The position numbers and the translations under genes were made by a program. From Tsukamurella sp. 1534 (GTDB lineage: Bacteria; Actinomycetota; Actinomycetes; Mycobacteriales; Mycobacteriaceae), in NCBI RefSeq assembly GCF_000312385.1, contig NZ_HE997626.1, positions 1,394,572-1,458,571 on the forward strand: a DNA stretch of 64,000 nt. The letters are read 5' to 3'. Positions 53,819 to 62,397 of the stretch are shown one piece after another. The stretch's first letter is position 1; each line of letters starts with the position of its first letter. The notes beneath the pieces were generated by a model. The model worked only from the letters and a program-made list of their open reading frames with translations. It searched no databases and was not told where the DNA came from.

Positions 53819-53860
53819 GCGGTCAGACTAGACGGTGGCCGCGCGGGTCGACGGAGCCCA

Positions 53861-54622
53861 CTAGATGGGGAGCTTCCGGAAGATCGGCTGGGGGATGTTC
53901 TTCAGGCCGAAGTTGACGAAGGCCCACGGCGCCGGTGCGAACACGATCGGCTTCTCCGCGATCGCGGCGTCCACCGCGAGGCGCCCGATGACGTCCTTGT
54001 CGATCGTCAGCGGGGCCTCCTTGACGTGCGCCGAGAACTTGGTGCGCACCATGCCCGGCCGGACCACGGTGACGCCCGCGCCGAAGGGCTCGAGGGCCTG
54101 GCCCAGGTTGAGGTAGAAGCCGTCGAAGCCGGCCTTGGAGGAGCCGTAGACGAAGTTGGTGCGGCGCGGGCGCAGCCCGGCCACCGAGCTCATCGCGATG
54201 ATGCGGCCGTGGCCCTGCTCCTTGAACTTCTGGCCGAGCAGGACGCCCACCGAGACTGCGCCGGTGTAGTTGACCTGCGCCAGCAGCACGGCCTTGCGCT
54301 GGTTCTGCCACAGTTCCTCGGCGTCGAAGTCGAGCGCGAAGGCGACGATCGCGACGTCGACGTCGCCGCCCGCGAAGGCGGCGTCGATGGTCTTCTCGTG
54401 CTCGTCGAACGCGGTCGCGTCGAAGTCGATCACCTCGACCGAGGTGGCGCCGGCGGCCTCGACCTGGGCGACGGACTTCTCGCGCAGCGGGTCGTTCGGG
54501 AGCGCGGCGAGCACCACGCGGGAGGTGCCCTTGGCGATGTACTCCTCGACGATGGCGAGGCCGATCTCGGAGGTGCCGCCGAGCAGCAGCACGGACTGGG
54601 GAACGCCCACGGCGTTGATCAT
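53861..54622 (-). CDS. dprE2: Decaprenylphosphoryl-2-keto-ribose reductase
   Basis: A 253-residue SDR that completes DPR to DPA epimerisation. [17 protein letters not shown] binds NAD(P)[27 protein letters not shown] includes the catalytic Ser, Tyr and Lys. It lies 30 nt behind dprE1 and 42 nt before aftA. Length is equal to the mycobacterial enzyme. Confidence 0.94.
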   Translation of the reverse strand: MINAVGVPQSVLLLGGTSEIGLAIVEEYIAKGTSRVVLAALPNDPLREKSVAQVEAAGATSVEVIDFDATAFDEHEKTIDAAFAGGDVDVAIVAFALDFDAEELWQNQRKAVLLAQVNYTGAVSVGVLLGQKFKEQGHGRIIAMSSVAGLRPRRTNFVYGSSKAGFDGFYLNLGQALEPFGAGVTVVRPGMVRTKFSAHVKEAPLTIDKDVIGRLAVDAAIAEKPIVFAPAPWAFVNFGLKNIPQPIFRKLPI

Positions 54623-54652
54623 CAGTAGCTTTCCTTCGTTGGTGGGCAGCGG

Positions 54653-56083
54653 TCAGGCGAGTTCCAGGCGGCGGCCCAGATCGGAGATGAACACCCCGGT
54701 GGGGTCGATCCGCCGGCGGGTGGCGATCCACTGGTCGATCTGCGGGTACATGGCGTGGAAGCGCTCCGCGGTGGTACGCGAGTCCTTCGCGGTGTACAGG
54801 CGGCCGCCCATCGCCATGATGCGCACGTCGAGCTCGTTGAGGAACTCGGCGAGGCCGCGCTTGACGGGGAAGTCCAGGCACACGTTCCAGCCCTTGAACG
54901 GGAAGCTCAGCGGAGCCTGGTTCCCGTCGCCGAACAGCTTGATCACGTTGAGGAAGCTGACGTGGCCGGAGGCCTGGATGTCCTCGATGAGTTTGATGAA
55001 CTCGGGCTCGTTGCCGGTGGGCACGATGAACTGGTACTGGCAGAATCCGCCGGTGCGGCCGTAGGCGTTGTTCCAGCCGCCGAACACGTCGAGCATGTGG
55101 TAGAAGCCCGCGAGGTTCTTCACCTTGCCCTGGCTGGGAGGCCCGGCGCGCCAGTAGGCCTCGCCGACCAGCGAGAAGTCGAACTTGTTCGCCAGCCCGT
55201 TGGGGAAGATGTCGGGGAAGCTGATCAGCGGCTTGTTGTTGAAGCTCAGCGGGTCCTTGCGGTACTTCTCCGGCAGCTCGTCGAGCGTGGCCAGATTGCC
55301 GCGGGAGAAGGTGCCGCGGCCCAGCTTGGGCGGCGCGCTGATCGCGTCGAACCAGCCGGAGGCGTACTCGTAACCGTCCTCGAAGCCGTCCTGCAGGTGC
55401 AGGTCGATGGTCTCCTGCAGCGAGCCCGTGCGCTCGGTGTCGGCGATGAAGAAGGCGCTCTCGGTCCGCTTCATCTGGATCTTGGCCCGCAGGATGATCC
55501 CGGTCATGCCGACGCCGGCCACGGTGGCCCAGAACAGCTCACCGTCGGGATCGTCGGACGAGCCCTTCGGGGTGAGCGTGAGCACCTTCCCGTCGGCCGT
55601 GAGCAGCGTCATCTCGAGGACGTGGTTGCCGAACGAGCCCTGGCTGTGGTGGTTCTTGCCGTGGATGTCGTGCGCGATCGCGCCGCCGATCGTGACCTGG
55701 CGGGTGCCGGGCAGCACCGGGACCCAGAGGCCGTACGGCAGCGCGGCCTGCATCAGGGTGTCGAGGTCGACGCCGGCGTCCACGTCCACGATCGCCGTCT
55801 CGGCGTCGATGTCGTGGATCGCGTTGAGCGGCGTCATGTCGATCGTGAGGCCGCCGGAGTTCTGCGCCGACTCGTTGTAGGAACGGCCCAGGCCGCGCGC
55901 GATGACGCCGCGGCGCAGGTAGGAGGGCTTATCGGCCTCCGCATCGGCGACCACGGCGACCGCCTTGGCGATCTGTTCCACGTCGGGGGTGGAGAGCACG
56001 TGCCCCTCGATCGGCGTGGTGCGCGACCAGCCCACCAGCTTGCGCGTCGAGATGGGCAGATAGGGAAGAGTTGTCTCGGACAT
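54653..56083 (-). CDS. dprE1: Decaprenylphosphoryl-ribose 2'-oxidase
   Basis: A 476-residue FAD oxidase, first step of decaprenyl-phosphoryl-arabinose formation. The FAD region includes [16 protein letters not shown] and [22 protein letters not shown]. Cys402, in GWNVCLDFP, corresponds to Cys387 of M. tuberculosis, the residue hit covalently by benzothiazinones; TAKDSR is also kept. Sensitivity to that drug class is therefore predicted. It is the first gene of a dprE1-dprE2-aftA-SDR run. Confidence 0.95.
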   Translation of the reverse strand: MSETTLPYLPISTRKLVGWSRTTPIEGHVLSTPDVEQIAKAVAVVADAEADKPSYLRRGVIARGLGRSYNESAQNSGGLTIDMTPLNAIHDIDAETAIVDVDAGVDLDTLMQAALPYGLWVPVLPGTRQVTIGGAIAHDIHGKNHHSQGSFGNHVLEMTLLTADGKVLTLTPKGSSDDPDGELFWATVAGVGMTGIILRAKIQMKRTESAFFIADTERTGSLQETIDLHLQDGFEDGYEYASGWFDAISAPPKLGRGTFSRGNLATLDELPEKYRKDPLSFNNKPLISFPDIFPNGLANKFDFSLVGEAYWRAGPPSQGKVKNLAGFYHMLDVFGGWNNAYGRTGGFCQYQFIVPTGNEPEFIKLIEDIQASGHVSFLNVIKLFGDGNQAPLSFPFKGWNVCLDFPVKRGLAEFLNELDVRIMAMGGRLYTAKDSRTTAERFHAMYPQIDQWIATRRRIDPTGVFISDLGRRLELA

Positions 56084-56158
56084 CGCCCATCAGATTACCG
56101 CGCGGTACCTGAGTCGATGCTGAGTTGTGACACGGTGTGTGCTGTATCTCGGCCCAGC

Positions 56159-56365
56159 TCACGCGGCCGTGTGGCGGCGCAGCGCCTCCATCGCGCGGTG
56201 CTGGCGGACCCGCACGGCGTTCGGCGTTATGCGCAGTTGGTGCGCCGCCTCGTGAACGGTGAGCCGCCGCACTACCCGCAGGTAGAGGACCTGATACAGC
56301 TCCGCCGGCAGCGCCGAGAACATCCGTGCATCCACGGACGTCTCACGCAGCCGACTGTCGGTCAT
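56159..56365 (-). CDS. Sigma-70 region-4-like mini-protein
   Basis: A 68-residue protein made almost only of a sigma-70 region 4 helix-turn-helix: FSALPAELYQVLYLRVVRRLTVHEAAHQLRITPNAVRVRQHRAMEALRRH. Regions 2 and 3 are absent. It reads towards dprE1, 76 nt away. It may be a remnant of an ECF sigma factor or a stand-alone DNA-binding regulator. No convincing Shine-Dalgarno. Confidence 0.55.
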   Translation of the reverse strand: MTDSRLRETSVDARMFSALPAELYQVLYLRVVRRLTVHEAAHQLRITPNAVRVRQHRAMEALRRHTAA

Positions 56366-56501
56366 GAGCTCACGCTAAGAGCGACCGGCCGCCCCGCACA
56401 TCCTCCATTCGGCCGATATCCGTCGCCGATTCGTCGGTCGAACGTCGGAAACGGACTTCTCGGTGTAGAGGGCCCGGCCGTGCGCGCTGTGCGCGGCGTG
56501 G

Positions 56502-56756
56502 TCAGGCGGCTTGGCCGGTCGTGTGCCGGACGATGAGTTTGGTGGGTATGAGCACGGATTCCGGGCGTTCCCCGGAGAGCATCGAATCGATCGTCCGGGC
56601 CGCGGTCAGCCCCTGGTCGAAACCGGACTGGGCGATGGTCGTGAGGTCCACCAGCTCACTCATCGGGTGGTTGTCGACGGCGATCACCGACATCTGGCGG
56701 GGGATGTCCAGGCCCGCCCGCCGCAGCGTGCGCATGGCGCCGATCGCGAGCTCGTC
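56502..56756 (-). pseudogene. LacI-family regulator remnant (C-terminal end only)
   Basis: In frame, DELAIGAMRTLRRAGLDIPRQMSVIAVDNHPMSELVDLTTIAQ and the rest of a LacI/PurR effector domain are readable, up to LIVRHTTGQAA. Directly upstream is an in-frame TAG (56757-56759), and the HTH and most of the effector domain are missing. A LacI-type operator lies about 70 bp further upstream, as if an internal deletion joined the promoter region to the tail of the gene. Confidence 0.75.
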
Positions 56757-56827
56757 CTACCGGCCCCGCTGCTTCCATCGACTCATCAGGTCATCGAGCC
56801 TCAATGTCGTCATCGTGGCGGCCCCGA

Positions 56828-56841
56828 TGTAAGCGCTTGCG
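56828..56841. promoter_or_regulatory. LacI-family operator-like palindrome
   Basis: TGTAAGCGCTTGCG contains the palindrome AAGCGCTT typical of LacI/CcpA-type operators. It probably belonged to the deleted regulator. Confidence 0.5.
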
Positions 56842-57292
56842 CGATGAGGACGCGGCGGTCGGCGGGCTCCGTGCGGATGGTGGAGCCGCCGGGCGCCGGG
56901 TGATCGACGGGGCGGCGCGGCCCGCGACAGCCGAACGCCGTCGGCAGCGGTCGGGTGCTGCGGACGACGACGGTGGTCGCGGCGGCTCCCGATCCCGGCG
57001 TACATAGCGCGGCGACACCGAGGCCGTCTCGAGGCGGAGGTGAACCGGAGGCCCCGGTCGGGGCGCTGTCGATTCCCGCGTGCCCGGTGTCCTTGCCCGG
57101 CCGTCAACGGCGGCGAGTCCGCCACGGACGCCGTTCCGCCCCAGGGGAGCGCGGGCAGCGCGCGACCGGCCGATCGGCGGATTCCGGCGCGGCCCACGAC
57201 GCGCGCAGTCGCGGTGTAATACGGAGGCATCAGCACGGTTTCGGCGGTAGGTTGGCGGTGACCGAGACGGGTTGTCGATCCGAGGAGGTCCT
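56842..57292. other. Gene-free, apparently degraded spacer
   Basis: About 450 bp between the LacI remnant and doeB. Open frames exist on both strands but have Arg/Pro-rich, low-complexity translations unlike real proteins, and no start signals. Only the doeB ribosome-binding site (gaggagg, 57282-57288) at the right edge is recognisable. Confidence 0.6.
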
Positions 57293-58456
57293 ATGCACCT
57301 CGAGTGGTCCCAGATCGTGACCGAGGCGGCGGAGTTCAGGAGAGAGCTCCACCGGTCCCCGGAACTCGGCTGGTCCGAACACGATACGGCCGCGGCGGTG
57401 CGTGACCGTCTCGATTCCCTCGGCGTGCCCTGGCGGCCCTGCGCGGGCACCGGCACCGTCGGCCTGCTCGCTCCGGACGCCGCCGGCCGGCACGTCGCAC
57501 TGCGTGCCGACCTGGACGCGATGCCCATCGCGGAGGCCACCGGCCTGCCCTACGCCTCCGAGCGGCCGGGCGTCATGCACGCGTGCGGCCACGACGGGCA
57601 CACCGCCGCGCTCGTCGCCGCCGCGCGGTGGCTGCGCGCGTACGAGGACCGGTTGCCCGGCCCCGTGACCCTGCTCTTCCAGCCCGCCGAGGAGGGAGGG
57701 CACGGCGCTCGCGGGATGATCGAGGACGGGTGTCTCGACGGTTCCGGGCGACCCGTCGAGGCCGTGTTCGGTTGGCACAACTGGCCGGGACTGCCGTTCG
57801 GGCGCGCGCTCTGCCCCGACGGTGCGGTCATGTCCGCCAACGGCACCTTCGAGGTGATCGTGCGCGGGCGCGGCGGACACGCCTCCCAGCCGGAGGCCAC
57901 GCGTGACCCCGTCCTGGCGGCGGCGGCGATCGTGCTCGCGCTGCAGCAGATCGTGTCCCGGCGCACGGCACCGCACGAGTCGGTGGTCGTCGCCGTGACG
58001 TCCCTGAACGCGGAGAGCGCCGCGACGGTCACGCCGGGCGAGGCCGTTCTGGGCGGCAGCATCCGCGCCGCCGACGACGCCGCGCGCACGCGGGTGTTCG
58101 CCTCCATCACCGAGATCGCGCACGCCACCGCCGCCGCCTACGGCGTGGAGGCCGATGTCGCGACCACGATCCGGTACGGCGCCACCGTCAACCACCCCGG
58201 GCCCGCGGGCGAACTCCGGGACCGCCTGTCGACGGTGCTCGGGCCGGCCTGGCCCCAACCCTCGGCCCCCACCCCGGTGCTCGCCTCCGAGGACTTCTCC
58301 TACTACCTGCAGCGCGTGCCCGGGGCCTTCGCGCTGCTCGGCTCGGCCGGAACCGCCCCGCTGCACAGCGCCGACTACGACTTCGACGACGGGCTGCTCG
58401 ACCCCGCCGCCCGCATCCTCGTCGGCATGGCCGGCGCACCGGAACCACCCACCTGA
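57293..58456 (+). CDS. doeB: M20-family amidohydrolase, probable N-acetyl-diaminobutyrate deacetylase
   Basis: A 387-residue M20D peptidase-like amidohydrolase. Zinc-site motifs are GVMHACGHDGHTAAL and LLFQPAEEGGHGA; GRGGHASQPE is the dimerisation-domain His motif. ATG 57293 has gaggagg upstream. In ectoine catabolism DoeB removes the acetyl group from N-alpha-acetyl-2,4-diaminobutyrate. The following transaminase, ectoine hydrolase and aldehyde dehydrogenase support this; alone, the domain is ambiguous (IAA-amino acid hydrolases are similar). Confidence 0.82.
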   Translation: MHLEWSQIVTEAAEFRRELHRSPELGWSEHDTAAAVRDRLDSLGVPWRPCAGTGTVGLLAPDAAGRHVALRADLDAMPIAEATGLPYASERPGVMHACGHDGHTAALVAAARWLRAYEDRLPGPVTLLFQPAEEGGHGARGMIEDGCLDGSGRPVEAVFGWHNWPGLPFGRALCPDGAVMSANGTFEVIVRGRGGHASQPEATRDPVLAAAAIVLALQQIVSRRTAPHESVVVAVTSLNAESAATVTPGEAVLGGSIRAADDAARTRVFASITEIAHATAAAYGVEADVATTIRYGATVNHPGPAGELRDRLSTVLGPAWPQPSAPTPVLASEDFSYYLQRVPGAFALLGSAGTAPLHSADYDFDDGLLDPAARILVGMAGAPEPPT

Positions 58457-58492
58457 TCAGACCGCGAGAACACACGGAACGAGAGGATTCGC

Positions 58493-59749
58493 ATGGACAC
58501 CACAGCATTCGAGAACTGGGAGTCGGAGGTTCGCGGGTACTGCCGCGCGTTCCCCACCGTCTTCGCCTCGGCCTCCGGCGCTCGCCAGGTCGACGAGAAC
58601 GGCACGAGCTACATCGACTTCTTCGCCGGGGCCGGAGTGCTCAACTTCGGGCACAACAACCCGAAGATGAAGCGCGCCATGATCGATTTCCTCGAGGCGG
58701 ACGGGGTGGCGCACAGCCTGGACACCTACACCACCACCAAACGGGATTTCATCACCCGCTTCCGGGAGGTGATCCTCGAGCCGCGGGGCATGGATCACCG
58801 CATGCAGTTCACCGGACCGACGGGCACCAACGCGGTGGAGGCCGCGCTCAAGCTGGCCCGCCTGGCCACCGGCCGGCGCGAGGTGGTGGCGTTCAGCCAC
58901 GGCTTCCACGGCATGACCCTCGGCGCGCTCGCCGCCACCGCCAACGACGCCTTCCGGCAGTGGGCGGGCGTGCCCCTGCGCGATGTGGTGCGGCTGCCCT
59001 TCGAGACGGCACCCGGCGGGAAGGACGCGCTCGCGGACTACGCGGCCGCACTGAAGGACCCGTCGAGCGGTCTCACACCGCCGGCCGCGTTCCTGGTGGA
59101 GGCGGTCCAGGCCGAGGGCGGCGTCAACGTGGCGAGCGCCGACTGGCTGCACGCCGTGCAGGATCTCGCTCGCGAGGTGGGCGCGTTGTTCATCATCGAC
59201 GACATCCAGGCCGGCTGCGGCCGCACCGGGAGCTACTTCAGCTTCGACGGCTACGGCCTGGACCCGGACGTGATCACGCTCGCCAAGGGGCTCGGCGGAT
59301 ACGGCACGCCGATCGCCATGAACCTCAACAAGCCCGAGGTCGACGCGAAGTGGTCGCCCGGCGCGCACACCGGCACGTTCCGCGGTCAGGGCCTGTCGAT
59401 GGTGGCGGGCACCGTGGCCCTGGACTACTTCGCCGACGACGCGCTGATGAAGGACGTCGCAGCGCACGGCGACCTCATGGCCGAGCGACTCGCCGCGATC
59501 GCCGCGGCCCACCCGGACCGCGACTGGGAGGTGCGCGGCAAGGGCATGATCCAGGCCCTGGACACCGGAGACGGCGCGTTCGCCAAGGCGGTGCAGACCG
59601 CCTGTTTCAACGCCGGCCTGCTCATCGGCCCGTGCGGCAGCGGCGGTCGGGTGCTGAAACTGATTCCGCCGCTGACCATCCCCGCCGAGGATCTGACCGC
59701 CGGGCTGGACATCCTCGAGCGCGCCATCGGCGAGGTGGCGGCGGGATGA
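58493..59749 (+). CDS. doeD: Diaminobutyrate-2-oxoglutarate transaminase
   Basis: A 418-residue class III PLP aminotransferase. GPTGTNAVEAALKLAR binds PLP phosphate; the Schiff-base Lys is in ITLAKGLGGYGTP, with FIIDDIQAGCGRTG before it. The family is that of EctB/DoeD, which converts 2,4-diaminobutyrate to aspartate semialdehyde. Location within the degradation operon favours DoeD. It overlaps the next gene (ATGA). Confidence 0.86.
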   Translation: MDTTAFENWESEVRGYCRAFPTVFASASGARQVDENGTSYIDFFAGAGVLNFGHNNPKMKRAMIDFLEADGVAHSLDTYTTTKRDFITRFREVILEPRGMDHRMQFTGPTGTNAVEAALKLARLATGRREVVAFSHGFHGMTLGALAATANDAFRQWAGVPLRDVVRLPFETAPGGKDALADYAAALKDPSSGLTPPAAFLVEAVQAEGGVNVASADWLHAVQDLAREVGALFIIDDIQAGCGRTGSYFSFDGYGLDPDVITLAKGLGGYGTPIAMNLNKPEVDAKWSPGAHTGTFRGQGLSMVAGTVALDYFADDALMKDVAAHGDLMAERLAAIAAAHPDRDWEVRGKGMIQALDTGDGAFAKAVQTACFNAGLLIGPCGSGGRVLKLIPPLTIPAEDLTAGLDILERAIGEVAAG

Positions 59750-61002
59750 GGGCTCGCGATGACATGACCTTCCCGACCGCCGAGTACGAGCGGCGCCTGA
59801 ACGATCTGCGCGCGCGAATGGAGAAGCGGCAGCTCGACGCGGTGGTCATCACCGACCCCGAGAACCTGATGTACCTCACGGACTACCAGACCACGGGGTA
59901 CTCGTTCTTCCAGGCGCTGGTCGTGCCGCTCGACGACGAGCCGGTGATGATCACCCGCGCGATGGAGGAGTCCAACGCCATCGCCCGCACCTGGGTCGAG
60001 AGGACCCGCCCCTACCCGGACACCGGCGACGCGATCCAGGAGCTCGTTCTCACGCTCAAGCAGGCCGGGCTCGGCACCAAACGTGTGGGCTACGAACGCA
60101 ACAGCTACTTCTTCCCCGCGTACCAGCAGGACCGCGTGCACACCTCGTTCCAGCACGGCGTGCTCATGGACTGCTTCGGGATCGTCGAGGAGGGGCGGGC
60201 CACCAAGTCCGACGCGGAGATCGAGGTGATGCGCAAGGCCGCGCACGCGGCCGAGGCGGGCATGGCCGCGGGCCTGGAGGCGGCGGTACCCGGCAACACG
60301 GAGAACGACGTGGCGGCCGCGATCAGCGCCGCGATGTTCCGCGCGGGCGGCGAATTCCCGTCCGTCATGCCGTACGTCGCGTCGGGCCCCCGGTCGATGA
60401 TCGGCCATGCGACCTGGGAGGGCCGCGAGATCAAACCGGGCGAGCACGTGTTCCTCGAGGTCGGCGGCTGCTACCGCCGCTACCACGCCGCGCTCATGCG
60501 GACCGCCGTCAACGGCGACCTCACCGATTCGATGTACGAGGCGCAGGAGCGGATGAAACTCGCCCTGTCGGAGCTGAAATCGCTGATGGGGCCGGGAATG
60601 ACGGTGTCCGACGCGGACTCCGTGGTGCGGCGGATCATCACCGACAACACGGTGGGCGCGCGCCTGGTCACGCGCTCCGGCTACTCGATCGGAATCGCCT
60701 TCCCCCCGTCGTGGGACGAGGGCTACATCCTCAGCCTGAACCCGGGCGACTTCACGGCGCTGGAGCCGGGGATGACGTTCCACGTGATCCCGTGGATGTG
60801 GGGGGTGGACGGGGACAAGACCGTCGGCATCTCCGACACCATCCGGATCACCGAGAACGGGTGCGAGTCCTTCTTCACCCTGGACGAGGACTTCACCGTG
60901 CACGAGGGCCGGGGCGACGCCACCCTGGCGCCGCCCGGCGCCGTGATCCCGGGCGGTGCAGTGCAGCAGGAACCGAACGACGCCACGGAGGTGCCCGAAT
61001 GA
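59746..61002 (+). CDS. doeA: Ectoine hydrolase, M24 family
   Basis: A 418-residue protein of the M24 aminopeptidase-P-like fold: an N-terminal creatinase domain (EYERRLNDLRARMEKRQLDAVVITDPENLMYLTDY) and a C-terminal pita-bread domain (PSVMPYVASGPRSMIGHATWEGREI). DoeA/EutD hydrolyses the ectoine ring to N-acetyl-diaminobutyrate. ATG 59746 overlaps the transaminase stop; ATG 59764 (MTFPTAEYER) is an alternative. Confidence 0.87.
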   Translation: MRARDDMTFPTAEYERRLNDLRARMEKRQLDAVVITDPENLMYLTDYQTTGYSFFQALVVPLDDEPVMITRAMEESNAIARTWVERTRPYPDTGDAIQELVLTLKQAGLGTKRVGYERNSYFFPAYQQDRVHTSFQHGVLMDCFGIVEEGRATKSDAEIEVMRKAAHAAEAGMAAGLEAAVPGNTENDVAAAISAAMFRAGGEFPSVMPYVASGPRSMIGHATWEGREIKPGEHVFLEVGGCYRRYHAALMRTAVNGDLTDSMYEAQERMKLALSELKSLMGPGMTVSDADSVVRRIITDNTVGARLVTRSGYSIGIAFPPSWDEGYILSLNPGDFTALEPGMTFHVIPWMWGVDGDKTVGISDTIRITENGCESFFTLDEDFTVHEGRGDATLAPPGAVIPGGAVQQEPNDATEVPE

Positions 61003-62384
61003 CCGAACCGACGATGCTGACCGTGACCGACCCGTCGACCGGCCGGGTCGTGCGGGAGGTTCCGGCGGCGACCGCGGAACAGATCGAGACCACCCTGGCC
61101 CGCGCCGAATCCGCCTTCGACGGCTGGCGCCGCACGGAGTTCGCCGACAGGGCCCGGCTGCTGCGCGAGGTGGCGGCCGAGCTGCGCCGCGGCAGGGCCG
61201 ATTACGCGATGATGATGACCGAGGAGATGGGCAAGCCCATCACCGAGGCGTTCGGCGAGGTGGAGAAGGCGGCGTGGGCCGCGGAGCACTACGCGGAACA
61301 CGGCGCCGAGTACCTCGCTGCGGACACCGTCGGATCGGACGCCACGCTGAGCTACGTGCAGTACCTGCCGCTGGGCCCCGTGCTGGGCGTGCTGCCGTGG
61401 AACGCGCCGTTCTGGCTGGCCTTCCGGTTCTGTGCGCCGGCGCTCATGGCCGGGAACACCTGCGTGATGAAACACGATCCGCACGTACCCGGCTGCGCCG
61501 CCGCGATCAACGGTGCCTTCCGTGCGGTGGGCGCCCCCGAAGGGGTGTTCGCGTCGTTGCCGGCGGCGACGCCGGACGTCGAGGGTGTGATCCGCGACCG
61601 CCGCATCCGGGCGGTCTCCTTCACCGGATCCGACCGGGCCGGGGCCGCGGTCGCGGCGACGGCGGCGAGCGAGATCAAGCCCGCCGTCCTGGAACTCGGC
61701 GGTTCGGATCCGTGCATCGTGCTCGCGGACGCCGACCTCGACGCCGCCGCCGAAGTGATCGCGCTGTCCCGGATCATCAACGCCGGCCAGTCGTGCATCG
61801 CGGCGAAGCGGATCATCGTGGAGCGGCCCGTGCACGACGAGCTGGTGGAGAAGGTGCGGGAGCGGCTCGCCGCCCTGCGGATGGGCGATCCCCGAGAGGA
61901 GACCACCCAGGTGGGCCCCATCGCGCGGGCGGACCTGCGGGACAACCTGCATCGGCAGGTGGTCGAGACCGTGGAGGCGGGCGCCACGTGCGTCCTGGGC
62001 GGCGAGCTGCCCGACGGTCCCGGCTACTTCTACCCGCCGACGCTGCTCACCGGCGTGCGCCCCGGTATGGCCGCCTGCGCGGAGGAGACCTTCGGCCCGG
62101 TCGCCGCGGTGATGACGGCGGTCGACGTGGACCACGCCCTCGACCTGGCCAACAACACGCCGTACGGCCTCGCCGCCAGCGTGTGGACGACCGCGGACCG
62201 GGGTGAGGCGCTGGCGCGGGAGATCGAGGCCGGGCAGGTGAGCGTCAACGGCATCGTCAAGACCGACCCGCGGCTGCCGAGCGGCGGCATCAAGCGGTCC
62301 GGCTACGGCCGGGAACTCGGCCGCGCCGGCATCCACGAGTTCGTCAACGCGCAGCAGGTGTGGATCGGGCCCAAGCGGGCCTGA
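60999..62384 (+). CDS. doeC: Aldehyde dehydrogenase, probable aspartate-semialdehyde dehydrogenase
   Basis: A 461-residue NAD(P)-dependent aldehyde dehydrogenase. The glutamate is in VLELGGSDPCIVL, the nucleophilic Cys in NAGQSCIAAKRI, and the cofactor loop in FTGSDRAG. In the doe pathway this step oxidises aspartate semialdehyde to aspartate. ATGA overlap with doeA. It resembles succinate-semialdehyde dehydrogenases, so the assignment rests on the operon. Confidence 0.84.
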   Translation: MTEPTMLTVTDPSTGRVVREVPAATAEQIETTLARAESAFDGWRRTEFADRARLLREVAAELRRGRADYAMMMTEEMGKPITEAFGEVEKAAWAAEHYAEHGAEYLAADTVGSDATLSYVQYLPLGPVLGVLPWNAPFWLAFRFCAPALMAGNTCVMKHDPHVPGCAAAINGAFRAVGAPEGVFASLPAATPDVEGVIRDRRIRAVSFTGSDRAGAAVAATAASEIKPAVLELGGSDPCIVLADADLDAAAEVIALSRIINAGQSCIAAKRIIVERPVHDELVEKVRERLAALRMGDPREETTQVGPIARADLRDNLHRQVVETVEAGATCVLGGELPDGPGYFYPPTLLTGVRPGMAACAEETFGPVAAVMTAVDVDHALDLANNTPYGLAASVWTTADRGEALAREIEAGQVSVNGIVKTDPRLPSGGIKRSGYGRELGRAGIHEFVNAQQVWIGPKRA

Positions 62385-62397
62385 TCCACACCGCCCG

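Noticed and set aside
56757-57236. 160-codon minus-strand open frame in the spacer before doeB
   Set aside because: Arg/Pro-rich with no ribosome-binding site or recognisable domain; ends at the stop that precedes the LacI remnant.
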